NCBI RefSeq assembly: GCF_012396235.1
Contig: NZ_JAAXPA010000013.1
Coordinates: 124,001-188,000, forward strand
Direction: 5' to 3'
Source: Rhodococcus opacus
GTDB taxonomy: Bacteria; Actinomycetota; Actinomycetes; Mycobacteriales; Mycobacteriaceae
Length of the DNA stretch: 64,000 nucleotides
Part shown: piece after piece, positions 26,427 through 35,164 of the stretch
Layout: each line of letters begins with the position of its first letter
Numbering within the stretch: the first letter of the stretch is position 1
Made by a program: the position numbers and the translations under genes
Notes under the pieces: model-generated
Databases searched by the model: none
What the model was told of the DNA's origin: nothing
Seen by the model: the letters and a program-made list of their open reading frames with translations, nothing else

Positions 26427-29400
26427 CTAGTGGCCCACTTGGAACTCGCTTGGGTGGGTGGTCACCCGGGTGCGCGCGGCCTCCACCCAGGCCGGGCAGC
26501 CGCAACGTTCGGCCAGTTCGAGCGCCGCCGCGTAGTGGGTGCGGGCGTCCTCGGGCCGGTCGAGGAGCACCTCGAGGTCGCCGAGGATCGTGTCGACGGG
26601 GCCGACCGCGAACGCCGCCGTGTCGCCGCCGCCGATCCGGCCGCTGTACGGGCTCAGCTCCGCGTGCACGGCGGCCGCCTCGTCCCGTTCACCCAGCTGC
26701 GCGACGACGATGCCCCGCAGCGACATCATCAGGGAGTGGAAGAAGTCGCGGCGGACCGGGCGCAGGTGACGCCGGACCTCACGCGCCCGGTCCGGTTTGC
26801 CGTTGCCGAGTAGCGCGAGGGCGTGCAGATCGGCGATCACGTCCGTCGCGGCACTGTCGACGGTCTCGATCACCGCCTCCAGTTCCCCGGCGCGTCCCTC
26901 GGTCAGCCGGAGCGTGAACTGTGCGAGGGCGAAGACGCTGTCGGCGTCGAGACCCGCCCGGGTCATCAACTCGTGGCCGCGCCCGTAGTGTCGTTCCGCC
27001 GCGGCCAGATCGCCGGTGAGGTGAGCGACCATCGCGCGGCTCATCTCCCGGGTCGCCTGCGCCTGCTGGAACTGATACCGGTCCGCCAGCTCCGACTGGA
27101 TGCCCATGTGGTGTTCGATCGCCGGGATGTCACCGTTGCCGGAGGCGATCTCGGCCAGCAGGTGGTGGCCCAGCATGGTGAACACGGGAAGCTGCGTCCG
27201 GTCGCCGATCCGGAGCAGCTCGTGGCCGATGACGTGGTCGCCGAGCGTGCTCGTCGGGGAGCCGGTGCCGGCGTGGACGGCGCAGAGCACCAGCCCGAGC
27301 AGCACCGGGTCGTCCAGGTCGCGGGCGAGAGTCTCGGCCTCCCGGACCGCGGAACCGGTGCGCTCGTGATCCTCCGCCCCGATCTCGTGGACGAGTGTCA
27401 CCAGCAGCCGGCACCGCACCGCCGGTTCCAGTTGCTCGTGCCGCAGCAACGCCTCGAGCTGATCGACGACGGCCGTGTCCACTTCGCCGTATCGCCGATT
27501 GATCCACGGCGTCGGGGTGTCGACGAACGCGAGCACCCGGATCGCCAGGTCGGTGCGGCCCGCGTCCCGGGCGAGCGCGAGAGCCCGCCTCCGCGAACGG
27601 GATCCCGCCAGTCCGCTGCCGGCGGCGAGTTGCGTGCGGCTCAGTTCGGTGAGGAGTTCGACGCGCTCGTCCACGGACGCCACTGCGTCCGGCGGCAACC
27701 GGTCGGCCGCTCGAAGGGCGTTGTCGAGGAAGCCGATCTCCGCGTCGTGGGCGTAGCGATCGGCGGCCTGCGCCGCGGCCGCGACATTGTGGTCGAGTGC
27801 CTGCCGCGCGGTGGCAGCAGACAGCGCCTCCGTGAAATGGTGGGCGAGAGCCGCGACGTCGTGCGGCCGCAGCTCCTCGAGTGCCGTCCCGACCCGCGCG
27901 TGCCAGCGGCTCCTGCGCAGCCGGGTGAGGTCGGAGTAGAGCGTGTCGCGGACGAGGGCGTGCGTGAACCGGACGGTCCCGGCGCGCGGCTCGCCGAGAA
28001 GTCCGGCGATCACGCCCGATTCGAGTGCGTCGAACACGGCGTCCTCGTCGATTTCGGCGGCACGGGTGAGAACGTCGATGTCGGATTCGCGGCCCACGAC
28101 CGCGGCCAGCCGGAGAACGGACACGGTGAGTTCAGGGAGATGGGCGATCCGCCGGCGCAGGACGTCCCGCACCCCCTCAGGCACCTCCGACGTGGCCACC
28201 AGTTCACCCTCACTGGCCAGGAGCCGGGCGCTCTCCTGCAAGTAGAACGGGTTTCCGCCGGTGCGGTCGGCGAGTGCGCGGAGGGTGTCGGGATCGGGGT
28301 CGCGACCCGCCACGTGCCGGATCAGCTCGGCCGAATCCTCGGGTCCGAGTCCGCCCAGGCGGATGCGTGTCGGCTGCAGTGACGCGAGATCGGCGAAGCA
28401 GTTCTCCAGGTTCGGGTCCACCTCGTCCGGGCGGAACGCGAGGATCAGCAGGATCGGCGACCGCTGCTGCGCGAGCCGCACGAGGATCGCCAGGGTGTCC
28501 TCGTCGGCGCGGTGGACGTCGTCGAGGACGACGGCGAGAGGACCGTGCTCGCGGACGGTCCCGATGTAGTCGGCGACGGCACGGTGCAGCAGGAACCGTC
28601 CGCTCGGAGCGTCCGGCCGCGCCGCGTGCGAACGGTCGTCGGAGAGCAGGGGTGCCAGCGCGGCCGTCTCGGTGCCGGGGTCGACTTTCTCGGCCAGTGC
28701 GCGCAGGATCTCCACCCACGCCCACGCGGGCGGGGCGCCGTCCACTTCGGGGCAGCGACCCACCGCCACCTGCCACCCGGCGGCGTGCAACGTTCGACGG
28801 AACCGGCGCAGCAGCGACGACTTCCCGGATCCGGCGTCGCCGCCCAGGAGGACCACGGGGGTGCCGGGGTCGGCCATCAGATCGGTCAGGGTCGCCATTT
28901 CCTCGCTGCGGCCGAGGAACCAGGGGTCCGGGGTGGTGTCGACGGGCCCGGCGGCGAGGGCGGGTGCGGGTGCGGCCGGGACGGTGCCGGTGAGGATCTG
29001 GCGTTCGAGTTCCGTCAGGGCGGGACCGGGGTCGAGGCCGAGTTCGTTCGCCAGCCGGCCGCGGGCCTCGCGTAACGCGGCCAGGGCGTCCGCCTGTCTC
29101 CCGCTGCGGTGCAGGGCCAGAGCGAGCAACCGCCATCCCTCCTCCCGGAGCGGGTGTTCCCGGGTGAGGGTCTGCGCGTCGAGCACGGCGCCGGCCGCAT
29201 CGCCGCTCGCGAGGGCGGACGCCACCAGACGTTCGCGCGCGACCACCCGCAGTTCCTCGAGCCGGGCGATCTCGGCGAGAGCCCAGTGCTCGCCGGCCAC
29301 CTCGGCGAACGCAGGCCCCCGCCACAGGCTCAGTGCGCGCTCGAGATCGGCTCGCCCGGTGTCGGCGGTAGACCGGATCAGGTTCTCGAACTCCCACGCG

Positions 29401-29711
29401 TCGACACCGGACGGGGGCAGGGTGAGCGCGTAACCCGGGGCCCGGCTCACCAGGACGGTGGAGTCCGCCCGGGGCGCGCGGTGCGGCTCCAGCGCCCGGC
29501 GCAGGTTCGAAATGTAGGCCTGAAGCGCGCCGACAGCCCGCGGTGGGGGAGCGCCGTGCCAGAGATCGTCGATCAGCCGATCCACCGGCACCACCTCGCC
29601 GCGCGCGACGAGCAGCAACGCGAGCACGGCGCGCTGGCGGGGGCCGCCGAGGTCCACCGCCCCCGATTCGTCCTCCGCCTCGAGCGTCCCGAGTACTCGA
29701 ATACGCAGCAT
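26427..29711 (-). CDS. AfsR/SARP-type transcriptional regulator with BTAD and AAA ATPase domains
   Basis: 1094 residues. Residues 1-95 form the winged helix (LGGPRQRAVLALLLVARGEV and DRLIDDLWHGAPPPRAVGAL). Residues about 96-245 are the BTAD domain (ALSLWRGPAFAEVAGEHWAL). An AAA/NB-ARC-like module follows with Walker A GGDAGSGKSSLL and Walker B LAVVLDDVHRADEDT. The rest is a long helical repeat region (TPR-like). No C-terminal LuxR domain. Such proteins activate promoters through direct heptamer repeats. The divergent hemerythrin gene has such a repeat pair in the 67-base shared gap, and the MMPL gene follows downstream. Confidence 0.88.
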   Translation of the reverse strand: MLRIRVLGTLEAEDESGAVDLGGPRQRAVLALLLVARGEVVPVDRLIDDLWHGAPPPRAVGALQAYISNLRRALEPHRAPRADSTVLVSRAPGYALTLPPSGVDAWEFENLIRSTADTGRADLERALSLWRGPAFAEVAGEHWALAEIARLEELRVVARERLVASALASGDAAGAVLDAQTLTREHPLREEGWRLLALALHRSGRQADALAALREARGRLANELGLDPGPALTELERQILTGTVPAAPAPALAAGPVDTTPDPWFLGRSEEMATLTDLMADPGTPVVLLGGDAGSGKSSLLRRFRRTLHAAGWQVAVGRCPEVDGAPPAWAWVEILRALAEKVDPGTETAALAPLLSDDRSHAARPDAPSGRFLLHRAVADYIGTVREHGPLAVVLDDVHRADEDTLAILVRLAQQRSPILLILAFRPDEVDPNLENCFADLASLQPTRIRLGGLGPEDSAELIRHVAGRDPDPDTLRALADRTGGNPFYLQESARLLASEGELVATSEVPEGVRDVLRRRIAHLPELTVSVLRLAAVVGRESDIDVLTRAAEIDEDAVFDALESGVIAGLLGEPRAGTVRFTHALVRDTLYSDLTRLRRSRWHARVGTALEELRPHDVAALAHHFTEALSAATARQALDHNVAAAAQAADRYAHDAEIGFLDNALRAADRLPPDAVASVDERVELLTELSRTQLAAGSGLAGSRSRRRALALARDAGRTDLAIRVLAFVDTPTPWINRRYGEVDTAVVDQLEALLRHEQLEPAVRCRLLVTLVHEIGAEDHERTGSAVREAETLARDLDDPVLLGLVLCAVHAGTGSPTSTLGDHVIGHELLRIGDRTQLPVFTMLGHHLLAEIASGNGDIPAIEHHMGIQSELADRYQFQQAQATREMSRAMVAHLTGDLAAAERHYGRGHELMTRAGLDADSVFALAQFTLRLTEGRAGELEAVIETVDSAATDVIADLHALALLGNGKPDRAREVRRHLRPVRRDFFHSLMMSLRGIVVAQLGERDEAAAVHAELSPYSGRIGGGDTAAFAVGPVDTILGDLEVLLDRPEDARTHYAAALELAERCGCPAWVEAARTRVTTHPSEFQVGH

Positions 29712-29738
29712 CGTTCAGCAAGCGTAAGCACTAGTGGC

Positions 29739-29756
29739 CTCCAAGTCCTCTCCAAG
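29739..29756 (+). promoter_or_regulatory. Putative SARP box, two CTCCAAG heptamers
   Basis: Two identical heptamers CTCCAAG start at 29739 and 29750, exactly 11 bases apart, in the gap between the SARP-type regulator and the hemerythrin gene. Direct heptamer repeats with helical-turn spacing are the known binding mode of SARP proteins. The role here is inferred. Confidence 0.5.
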
Positions 29757-29778
29757 ACGCCGAACCGACCCTGAATGC

Positions 29779-30453
29779 ATGACTACGTCAACTGCTCACA
29801 CCGTCCGCCCCGACACCCGCGAGATGGTGGTGGTCCACGACTGCTTCCGTCGGCAGTTCGCCGCGCTGCCCGCACTCGTCCGGGGTGTTCCCGCCGGCGA
29901 CACCGCCCGGGCCGGGGAGGTGGTGACGTTCTTCGCGGAACTCGCCACCGCCCTGCACCACCATCACACGAGTGAGGACGACCTGCTGTGGCCGAAGCTG
30001 CTCGACCGCGCGCCCACCGACGCGGCGCTGGTGCTGCGGATGGAGGAACAGCACGAACGCATCTCCGAGCTGCTGTCGCGGGCGCAGTCGCAGGGTGCCG
30101 CGTTCACGGCGGACGCGGTGGACGGCGAACCGCTGGCGAAGACGCTGACCGCGCTGTCCGCCGCGCTCGACGAGCACCTCGGCGAGGAGGAGCAGCGGAT
30201 CCTCCCGATGGCGGAGCAGTTCATGACGCTCGCCGAATGGCAGGAGATTGGCGATCGTGGCCGAGCGTCGATCCCCAAGGACCGGCTGCTGGTGTTCCTC
30301 GGCTTCATCCTTCATGGGGCGACCCCCGAGGAGCGTCGAATGTTCCTGTCGGAGATGCCCTTCGCGGCCAGGATGGCGTGGTCGATCCTGGGGCGTCGGG
30401 CATTCCGCAAGGACTACCGGCGGATCTACGGCACCGAACCGGCCGCCTTCTGA
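29779..30453 (+). CDS. Hemerythrin-like (HHE) domain protein
   Basis: 224-residue cytoplasmic protein with the diiron four-helix pattern: VVHDCFRRQFAALPALV, HHHHTSEDDLLWPKLLDR, RMEEQHERISELLSRA, and LDEHLGEEEQRILPM. The His and Glu/Asp ligands for an O2- or NO-binding diiron site are all present. The C-terminal half (FLGFILHGATPEERRMFLSEMPFAARMAWSI) is a conserved extension in actinomycete members. ATG at 29779. It may sense or buffer O2, NO or iron. The tail overlaps the convergent phospholipase D gene by 28 bases. Confidence 0.85.
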   Translation: MTTSTAHTVRPDTREMVVVHDCFRRQFAALPALVRGVPAGDTARAGEVVTFFAELATALHHHHTSEDDLLWPKLLDRAPTDAALVLRMEEQHERISELLSRAQSQGAAFTADAVDGEPLAKTLTALSAALDEHLGEEEQRILPMAEQFMTLAEWQEIGDRGRASIPKDRLLVFLGFILHGATPEERRMFLSEMPFAARMAWSILGRRAFRKDYRRIYGTEPAAF

Positions 30454-31916
30454 CGCCGGATCACCCTGCGCCGCAGCCGGCCCCGGCTGGTGCGCTCCCA
30501 GAGGCTGGGTGGTGTGCGCTCGGGATCCATCAGTTCGTTCTCGGCCAGCGGACTGTCTTCGTCCTCGACCGTCTCCGGCTCGAACTTCTCGAGGGTCCGG
30601 CCGCCGCCGCGCAGTGCCTCCACGGTGCCCAGGAACGACGTCTCGGTCAGCGTGTCCTCGAACAGCCCGGCCGGGACACCGAGGTGCTCGCAGACGAGCT
30701 GACGGCGAATTCCGAGAATGGTCTGCCGCAGCTCCTCACCGTTCGCTGTGTCCGCGGTGACCTCGACCGCCAGATCACACTCGGTGTCGAACCCCATCGA
30801 CCGGTTGTTGAGGTTGGACGAACCCACGCGCAGGAGCCGGTCGTCCATCACCAGCACCTTGGCGTGGACGTAGATCGGCTCACCGCCCGGCGTGACGGGG
30901 TAGTAGACGCCCAGCCGGTTCCCGGTATCGGCCTGCCAGAGCAGGTGCAGCAACCGGCGGCGGGCGCCGTCCATGGCCTTCTGCTCGAGCCAGCCGTCGG
31001 CATTGCGCGGCAGCACCAGCACGATCTCCGGTCCGTCCGGTTCCTGTAGTCGCGCGGCGATCGCCTCGGCGAGGGTGCGGGAGGCCAGGTACTGACTCTC
31101 GATGTACAGCGTCCGCTCGGCGCCCGCGATCGCAGCCAGATACAGGGCCTCGATCTCCCGGACCTCGTCCCGATCGGCGAGCTCCGGCAGCGTGCGCGCG
31201 ATGCCCACGTCGACGGAGCGCATCGCCGGCTTCAGCCCCTCCGGCCACGGAGTCCTCCCCGCGATCTCGTCGACGGGCGCCAGATCCTGCCCCGTTGCCG
31301 CCTTCCACCGGGTGCGGGCGAGCTCGCCGATGGCCTTCGCCGCGTCCCCGTCGACGGCGGTTGTCGCGTCGTGCCACGGCCCGTACCGCTTGCCGTTCGG
31401 CTGCGTCCGGTAATGGTTGCGGTCCCGATGTTCCGGGGTGTCCCACCGGTCCACGGTCATGTCGATGCCGCCGCAGAACGCGAGCGCGTCGTCGATGACG
31501 ACGATCTTCTGGTGGTGCGCCGAGCCGACGGGGTGGGCGGCGTCGAGTTCGAAGTGCAGGCGGCGGTCGGTCACCCAGTTGACCACGAAGATCGGCGTCA
31601 TGCCGCGCCCGATCGCGGTAAAGGCCCCGATGTTCCATTTGAGCAGGTAGATGTCGAGATCGGGGCGTTCCCGCGTCAGCCAGGCCAGGAACCGGCCGAG
31701 CTGGTTGGGGCCGTCGAGCGTCTTCTCGTCCGGCTCGAACTTGATCCTCGTGTCGAAGTCCCAGCCGATGAGGATGATGCGCCTGCGAGCCTGCAGCATC
31801 GCGGACTTGGCATGGCGGAAGTAGTCCGCCGCATCGACGATGCACGCGAGACGATCGGCGTGGGCAACCTGCCAGCACGTGTCACCGGGAGTCAGGATCG
31901 TGCCGTCGTCGCTCAT
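30426..31916 (-). CDS. Phospholipase D family protein
   Basis: 496 residues with two HKD catalytic motifs: HHQKIVVIDDALAFCGGIDM (about residue 140) and HAKVLVMDDRLLRVGSSNLNNRS (about residue 355). This two-HKD, cytoplasmic-looking plan fits bacterial PLD or cardiolipin-synthase-like enzymes that act on phospholipid phosphodiesters. No signal peptide or membrane helix is seen at the N terminus (SDDGTILTPGDTCWQVAHAD). ATG at 31916 begins the conserved part. It diverges from the secreted lipase across 96 bases. Hydrolase and transferase activity cannot be told apart by sequence. Confidence 0.87.
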   Translation of the reverse strand: MSDDGTILTPGDTCWQVAHADRLACIVDAADYFRHAKSAMLQARRRIILIGWDFDTRIKFEPDEKTLDGPNQLGRFLAWLTRERPDLDIYLLKWNIGAFTAIGRGMTPIFVVNWVTDRRLHFELDAAHPVGSAHHQKIVVIDDALAFCGGIDMTVDRWDTPEHRDRNHYRTQPNGKRYGPWHDATTAVDGDAAKAIGELARTRWKAATGQDLAPVDEIAGRTPWPEGLKPAMRSVDVGIARTLPELADRDEVREIEALYLAAIAGAERTLYIESQYLASRTLAEAIAARLQEPDGPEIVLVLPRNADGWLEQKAMDGARRRLLHLLWQADTGNRLGVYYPVTPGGEPIYVHAKVLVMDDRLLRVGSSNLNNRSMGFDTECDLAVEVTADTANGEELRQTILGIRRQLVCEHLGVPAGLFEDTLTETSFLGTVEALRGGGRTLEKFEPETVEDEDSPLAENELMDPERTPPSLWERTSRGRLRRRVIRRQKAAGSVP

Positions 31917-32012
31917 GTGTTTTCCGCTCTCCCGGTCTCGTTCGTCCACCCCGTCCCCTGCGGGTGGACGATTCACAGTACTGCGCCACCCCCGCGCAGC
32001 TACCGTTGAGAG

Positions 32013-33134
32013 GTGCGGAGGTGGTGGCGCATCGTGGCGTTGCTCGCACTGGTCAGCGTGCTGTGGGCACCAACTGTCGGTGCGGTTCCGTTGCGGGCCG
32101 GTTCGAGCCCCGGCACGGTCGTCGCCTCGTCCGAATTGCCGGCGGAACTCTGGCTCCGCGGAACCGGCAGTGCCTACCGGATGACATATCTGACCACCGA
32201 CCGGCACGGCATCACCCCGTGCACCGGGATGGTGTTCGTGCCGCCCGGTTCACCGCCCGCCGGAGGCTGGCCCGTCATTGCGTGGGCGCACGGAACGGTC
32301 GGGGACTCCGACGCCGACGCACCGTCCGTGACCGGAGTCGACAGGGAATCCTCCGACTACGTGAGCAGCTGGCTGCAACTCGGTTACGCCGTGGCCGCCA
32401 CCGACTACGTGGGCCTGGGCACCCCCGGGGTGCCGCCCTACCTCGACGGGAAGGTCGCCGGGCGCAGCGTCGTGGACTCCGTGCGCGCCGCCAGGGCGAT
32501 CGATGCCGATCTCTCCGCCACGTGGATGGCGGTCGGACTGTCCCAGGGCGGGCAGGCCGCGGTGTTCGCCGCACACGCTGCCACGACGTACGCGCCGGAA
32601 CTCGACTACCGCGGGGCAGTCGCGAACGGGGTGCCGTCGAACATCGAGATGGTGGCGGACTGGAGCGGTCCGTCGTTTCCGCCGCAGGGCCTCGCCGGTC
32701 TCACCGTGTACATCTCGTACCTGATCGCCGGGGTCCGTGACGCGTATCCCGAACTGGACATCGACAGCTACCTGACCCCGGTCGGGAAGCAGTTCGTGGA
32801 CGCCGCTCCCGAAGTGCCGTTCCGGCAGTTCGCGGCCATGACCCGCAACGTGTCGGTGGCGCAGATGCTGTCGCGGGCACTCGACGTCCCGGCGCTGCAG
32901 GACGCGTTGCGCGAATATCTCGAGGTCCCGGTCGCGGGTTACGACCGACCGCTGCTGCTCGTCCAGGGGGTCACCGACGCGTCGGTGCCGATCCCGCTGA
33001 CGGAGAAGCTTGTCGCCGAGATGCACAGTGCAGGAACCGATCTCGACTACCGCGTGTATTCGGGCGGTCACTTCGGCAGCATGTACCAGGCCGGCCCCGA
33101 CCAGGCGGCGTTCGTCGCCTCGCTGATCAGGTAG
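32013..33134 (+). CDS. Secreted alpha/beta hydrolase (LIP-type lipase)
   Basis: 373-residue exported lipase/esterase. Signal peptide: RRWWRIVALLALVSVLWAPTVGA. Seen: VIAWAHGTVGDS (oxyanion region), GYAVAATDYVGLGTPG, the nucleophile elbow VGLSQGGQAA, an Asp region LLLVQGVTDASVP, and catalytic His in YSGGHFGSMYQ. This matches the secretory lipase family of actinomycetes. Start is GTG at 32013. The gene overlaps the convergent flavin monooxygenase by 8 bases. A related lipoprotein form is encoded at 40808. Confidence 0.86.
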   Translation: MRRWWRIVALLALVSVLWAPTVGAVPLRAGSSPGTVVASSELPAELWLRGTGSAYRMTYLTTDRHGITPCTGMVFVPPGSPPAGGWPVIAWAHGTVGDSDADAPSVTGVDRESSDYVSSWLQLGYAVAATDYVGLGTPGVPPYLDGKVAGRSVVDSVRAARAIDADLSATWMAVGLSQGGQAAVFAAHAATTYAPELDYRGAVANGVPSNIEMVADWSGPSFPPQGLAGLTVYISYLIAGVRDAYPELDIDSYLTPVGKQFVDAAPEVPFRQFAAMTRNVSVAQMLSRALDVPALQDALREYLEVPVAGYDRPLLLVQGVTDASVPIPLTEKLVAEMHSAGTDLDYRVYSGGHFGSMYQAGPDQAAFVASLIR

Positions 33135-34236
33135 GGCGTTCGGATCCGGCCGGCACGCCGAGGTGCCGGGTGAGTTCGCGGGCCGCGGCCTGCCCCGCCC
33201 GGTTCGCACCGATCGTCGACGACGACGGGCCGTAGCCCACGAGGTGAATCCGCGGATCCGACGCCACTTGGGTGGCCAGGCGCCCCGTCATCGTGATCCC
33301 GCCGCCCGGCCCGCGCAACCGCAGCGGCGCGAGGTGATCGAGGGAACTGCGAAAACCGGTGCACCACAGGATCACATCGACCTTCAGCTCGCGGCCGTCC
33401 GACCACCGGACCCCGTCCGCGGTGATCTCACTGAACATCGGTTGCCGCGCCAGCACCCCGCGTTCGCGGGCGGCGCGGATCGCAGGCGTCACGGGCAGTC
33501 CCGTCACCGACACCACCGAACCCGGCGGCAGCCCGCGCCGGACCCGGTCCTCGACGAGAGCGACGGCGGCACGGCCGATCTCGGGCGTGAACGGCTCGTC
33601 CCGGAACTCCGGTGGGCGGCGCGTCACCCACGTGGTGGTCGTGACGCGGGAGATCTCGTCCAGCAACTGCACCGCCGAGATGCCACCGCCCACGACGAGC
33701 ACGTGCTGTCCCGCGAAGTCCTGCGCCGAGGCGTAGTCCTTGGTGTGCACCTGGCGGCCGGTGAACGACTCGGCGCCGGGGTAGCGGGGAATGAACGGGC
33801 GTTCCCACGTACCCGTCGCGTTGATCAGACCGCGGGCCGACACGACGCCGCGGTCGGTCTCGATCCGCAGACGCTCGCCGCGCGCACACACCACCCGCGT
33901 GTGCACGGGACGGTGCACCGGCAACTCGAACTGTTTCTCGTATGTAGCGAAGTACTGGGGAACCGCGGCCGCCGCATGCACCAGCGCGGCCTCCGGGTCG
34001 TTCGGGTACACGCCGATCGTGTCGGCGAAGCCGAGCCCGGGAAGGTCGTGAACACCGTTGACGGTGCTCAGTGTCAATGACGGCCACCGGAACTGCCACG
34101 CGCCGCCGGGCCCCGGGGCGTGATCGAGCACCACGAAACCGGACTCCGGTTCCACCCCGAACCTGCGCAGATAGTAGGCGGCAGACAGCCCCGCCTGCCC
34201 CGCGCCGATCACGGCCACGTCCACATCGCTGTTCAT
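33127..34236 (-). CDS. Flavin-containing monooxygenase-like oxidoreductase
   Basis: 369 residues. FAD-binding VAVIGAGQAGLSAAYYLRR at the N terminus, a second nucleotide-binding site VLVVGGGISAVQLLDEIS near the middle for NADPH, and ILWCTGFRSSLDHL near the end. It resembles CzcO/YhiQ-type FAD/NADPH enzymes and class B monooxygenases, but the full Baeyer-Villiger fingerprint (FxGxxxHxxxW) is not obvious. ATG at 34236; a GTG at 34260 is also in frame. It diverges from echA6 across 143 bases. The substrate is unknown. Confidence 0.84.
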   Translation of the reverse strand: MNSDVDVAVIGAGQAGLSAAYYLRRFGVEPESGFVVLDHAPGPGGAWQFRWPSLTLSTVNGVHDLPGLGFADTIGVYPNDPEAALVHAAAAVPQYFATYEKQFELPVHRPVHTRVVCARGERLRIETDRGVVSARGLINATGTWERPFIPRYPGAESFTGRQVHTKDYASAQDFAGQHVLVVGGGISAVQLLDEISRVTTTTWVTRRPPEFRDEPFTPEIGRAAVALVEDRVRRGLPPGSVVSVTGLPVTPAIRAARERGVLARQPMFSEITADGVRWSDGRELKVDVILWCTGFRSSLDHLAPLRLRGPGGGITMTGRLATQVASDPRIHLVGYGPSSSTIGANRAGQAAARELTRHLGVPAGSERPT

Positions 34237-34379
34237 GTCGGTCCTCACCTCCACCCTCACAACTACCGGAGAGCCTCGTGTGTTCCGGCCGATTCGGCTG
34301 TGGTTGGCTGAAGACGTCCAGTCGGGTGGGCAGGGGAGAATTCGTCAGTGGACAGCAATCACGAAGAAAGCGAGTGGAC

Positions 34380-35111
34380 ATGATCGGGACGAGTCGTGAC
34401 GGCGACGTCTTCACCCTCGAACTGCAACGCCCCGACCGTCGCAATGCGTTGAACACCGAGATCTGCGAACTCCTGCGGGAGGAGACGGAGAAGTCCGTCA
34501 CCGACGGCGCGCGGGTGATCGTCCTCACAGGGCAGGGCAGCGCGTTCTGCGCCGGCGCCGACCTGTCGGGCGACGTGTACGCCGACGGATTCACGGACAC
34601 CCTGCTCGAGATGCTGCACACCATCGACTCGGTGCCCGTCCCCGTCATCGCCGCAATCAACGGCCCCGCGATCGGCGCGGGCAGCCAGCTGGCGCTCGCC
34701 GCGGACCTGCGTGTGGTCGCTCCCGAGGCGCGCTTCGCCATCCCGGCCGCCAAGCTCGGGATCTCCGTGGACCGGTGGACGGTGCACCGTCTGGCCGCCC
34801 TGATCGGCGGCGGACCGGCACGAACGATCCTGCTCGGTGCGGAGGAGGTCGGTGCGGACGAGGCACTCGCGCACGGCCTCGCCAACAAGCGCGGCGACCT
34901 CGCCGTCGCACAGCAGTGGGCGCACTCGATCGCGCGCCTGGCGCCGCTGTCGCTGCAGCACCTCAAGATGGTGCTCAACGACGACGGCACCCAGAGCCCG
35001 CCGCCGCCCGAGCAGCTCGCGGCGTTGCATGCGGCGTGGAAGAGCTACGACGCGCAGGAAGCGCGCGCGGCACGCGCCGAGAAGCGTCCGCCGGTCTTCC
35101 GGGGTCAGTAG
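34380..35111 (+). CDS. echA6: EchA6-like crotonase-fold protein lacking catalytic glutamates
   Basis: 243 residues, the same length as M. tuberculosis EchA6, with the same start (MIG) and motifs LQRPDRRNALN, GSAFCAGADLSGD and INGPAIGAG. In crotonases the two catalytic glutamates sit in GGCELA and QPEI. Here the matching places are Gln103 (GAGSQLALAADL) and Ala123 (IPAAKLG), so hydratase activity is not expected. Mycobacterial EchA6 is known as a non-catalytic fatty acyl-CoA binder feeding FAS-II for mycolate synthesis; that role is inferred here. Metallo-hydrolase and CtpE genes follow, as in the Rv0905-Rv0908 order. Confidence 0.85.
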   Translation: MIGTSRDGDVFTLELQRPDRRNALNTEICELLREETEKSVTDGARVIVLTGQGSAFCAGADLSGDVYADGFTDTLLEMLHTIDSVPVPVIAAINGPAIGAGSQLALAADLRVVAPEARFAIPAAKLGISVDRWTVHRLAALIGGGPARTILLGAEEVGADEALAHGLANKRGDLAVAQQWAHSIARLAPLSLQHLKMVLNDDGTQSPPPPEQLAALHAAWKSYDAQEARAARAEKRPPVFRGQ

Positions 35112-35164
35112 CCGCTCGCCGCACCTTTCCCGCACGCGTGGTTACAGTTGTCGGGGTGAAAGCG

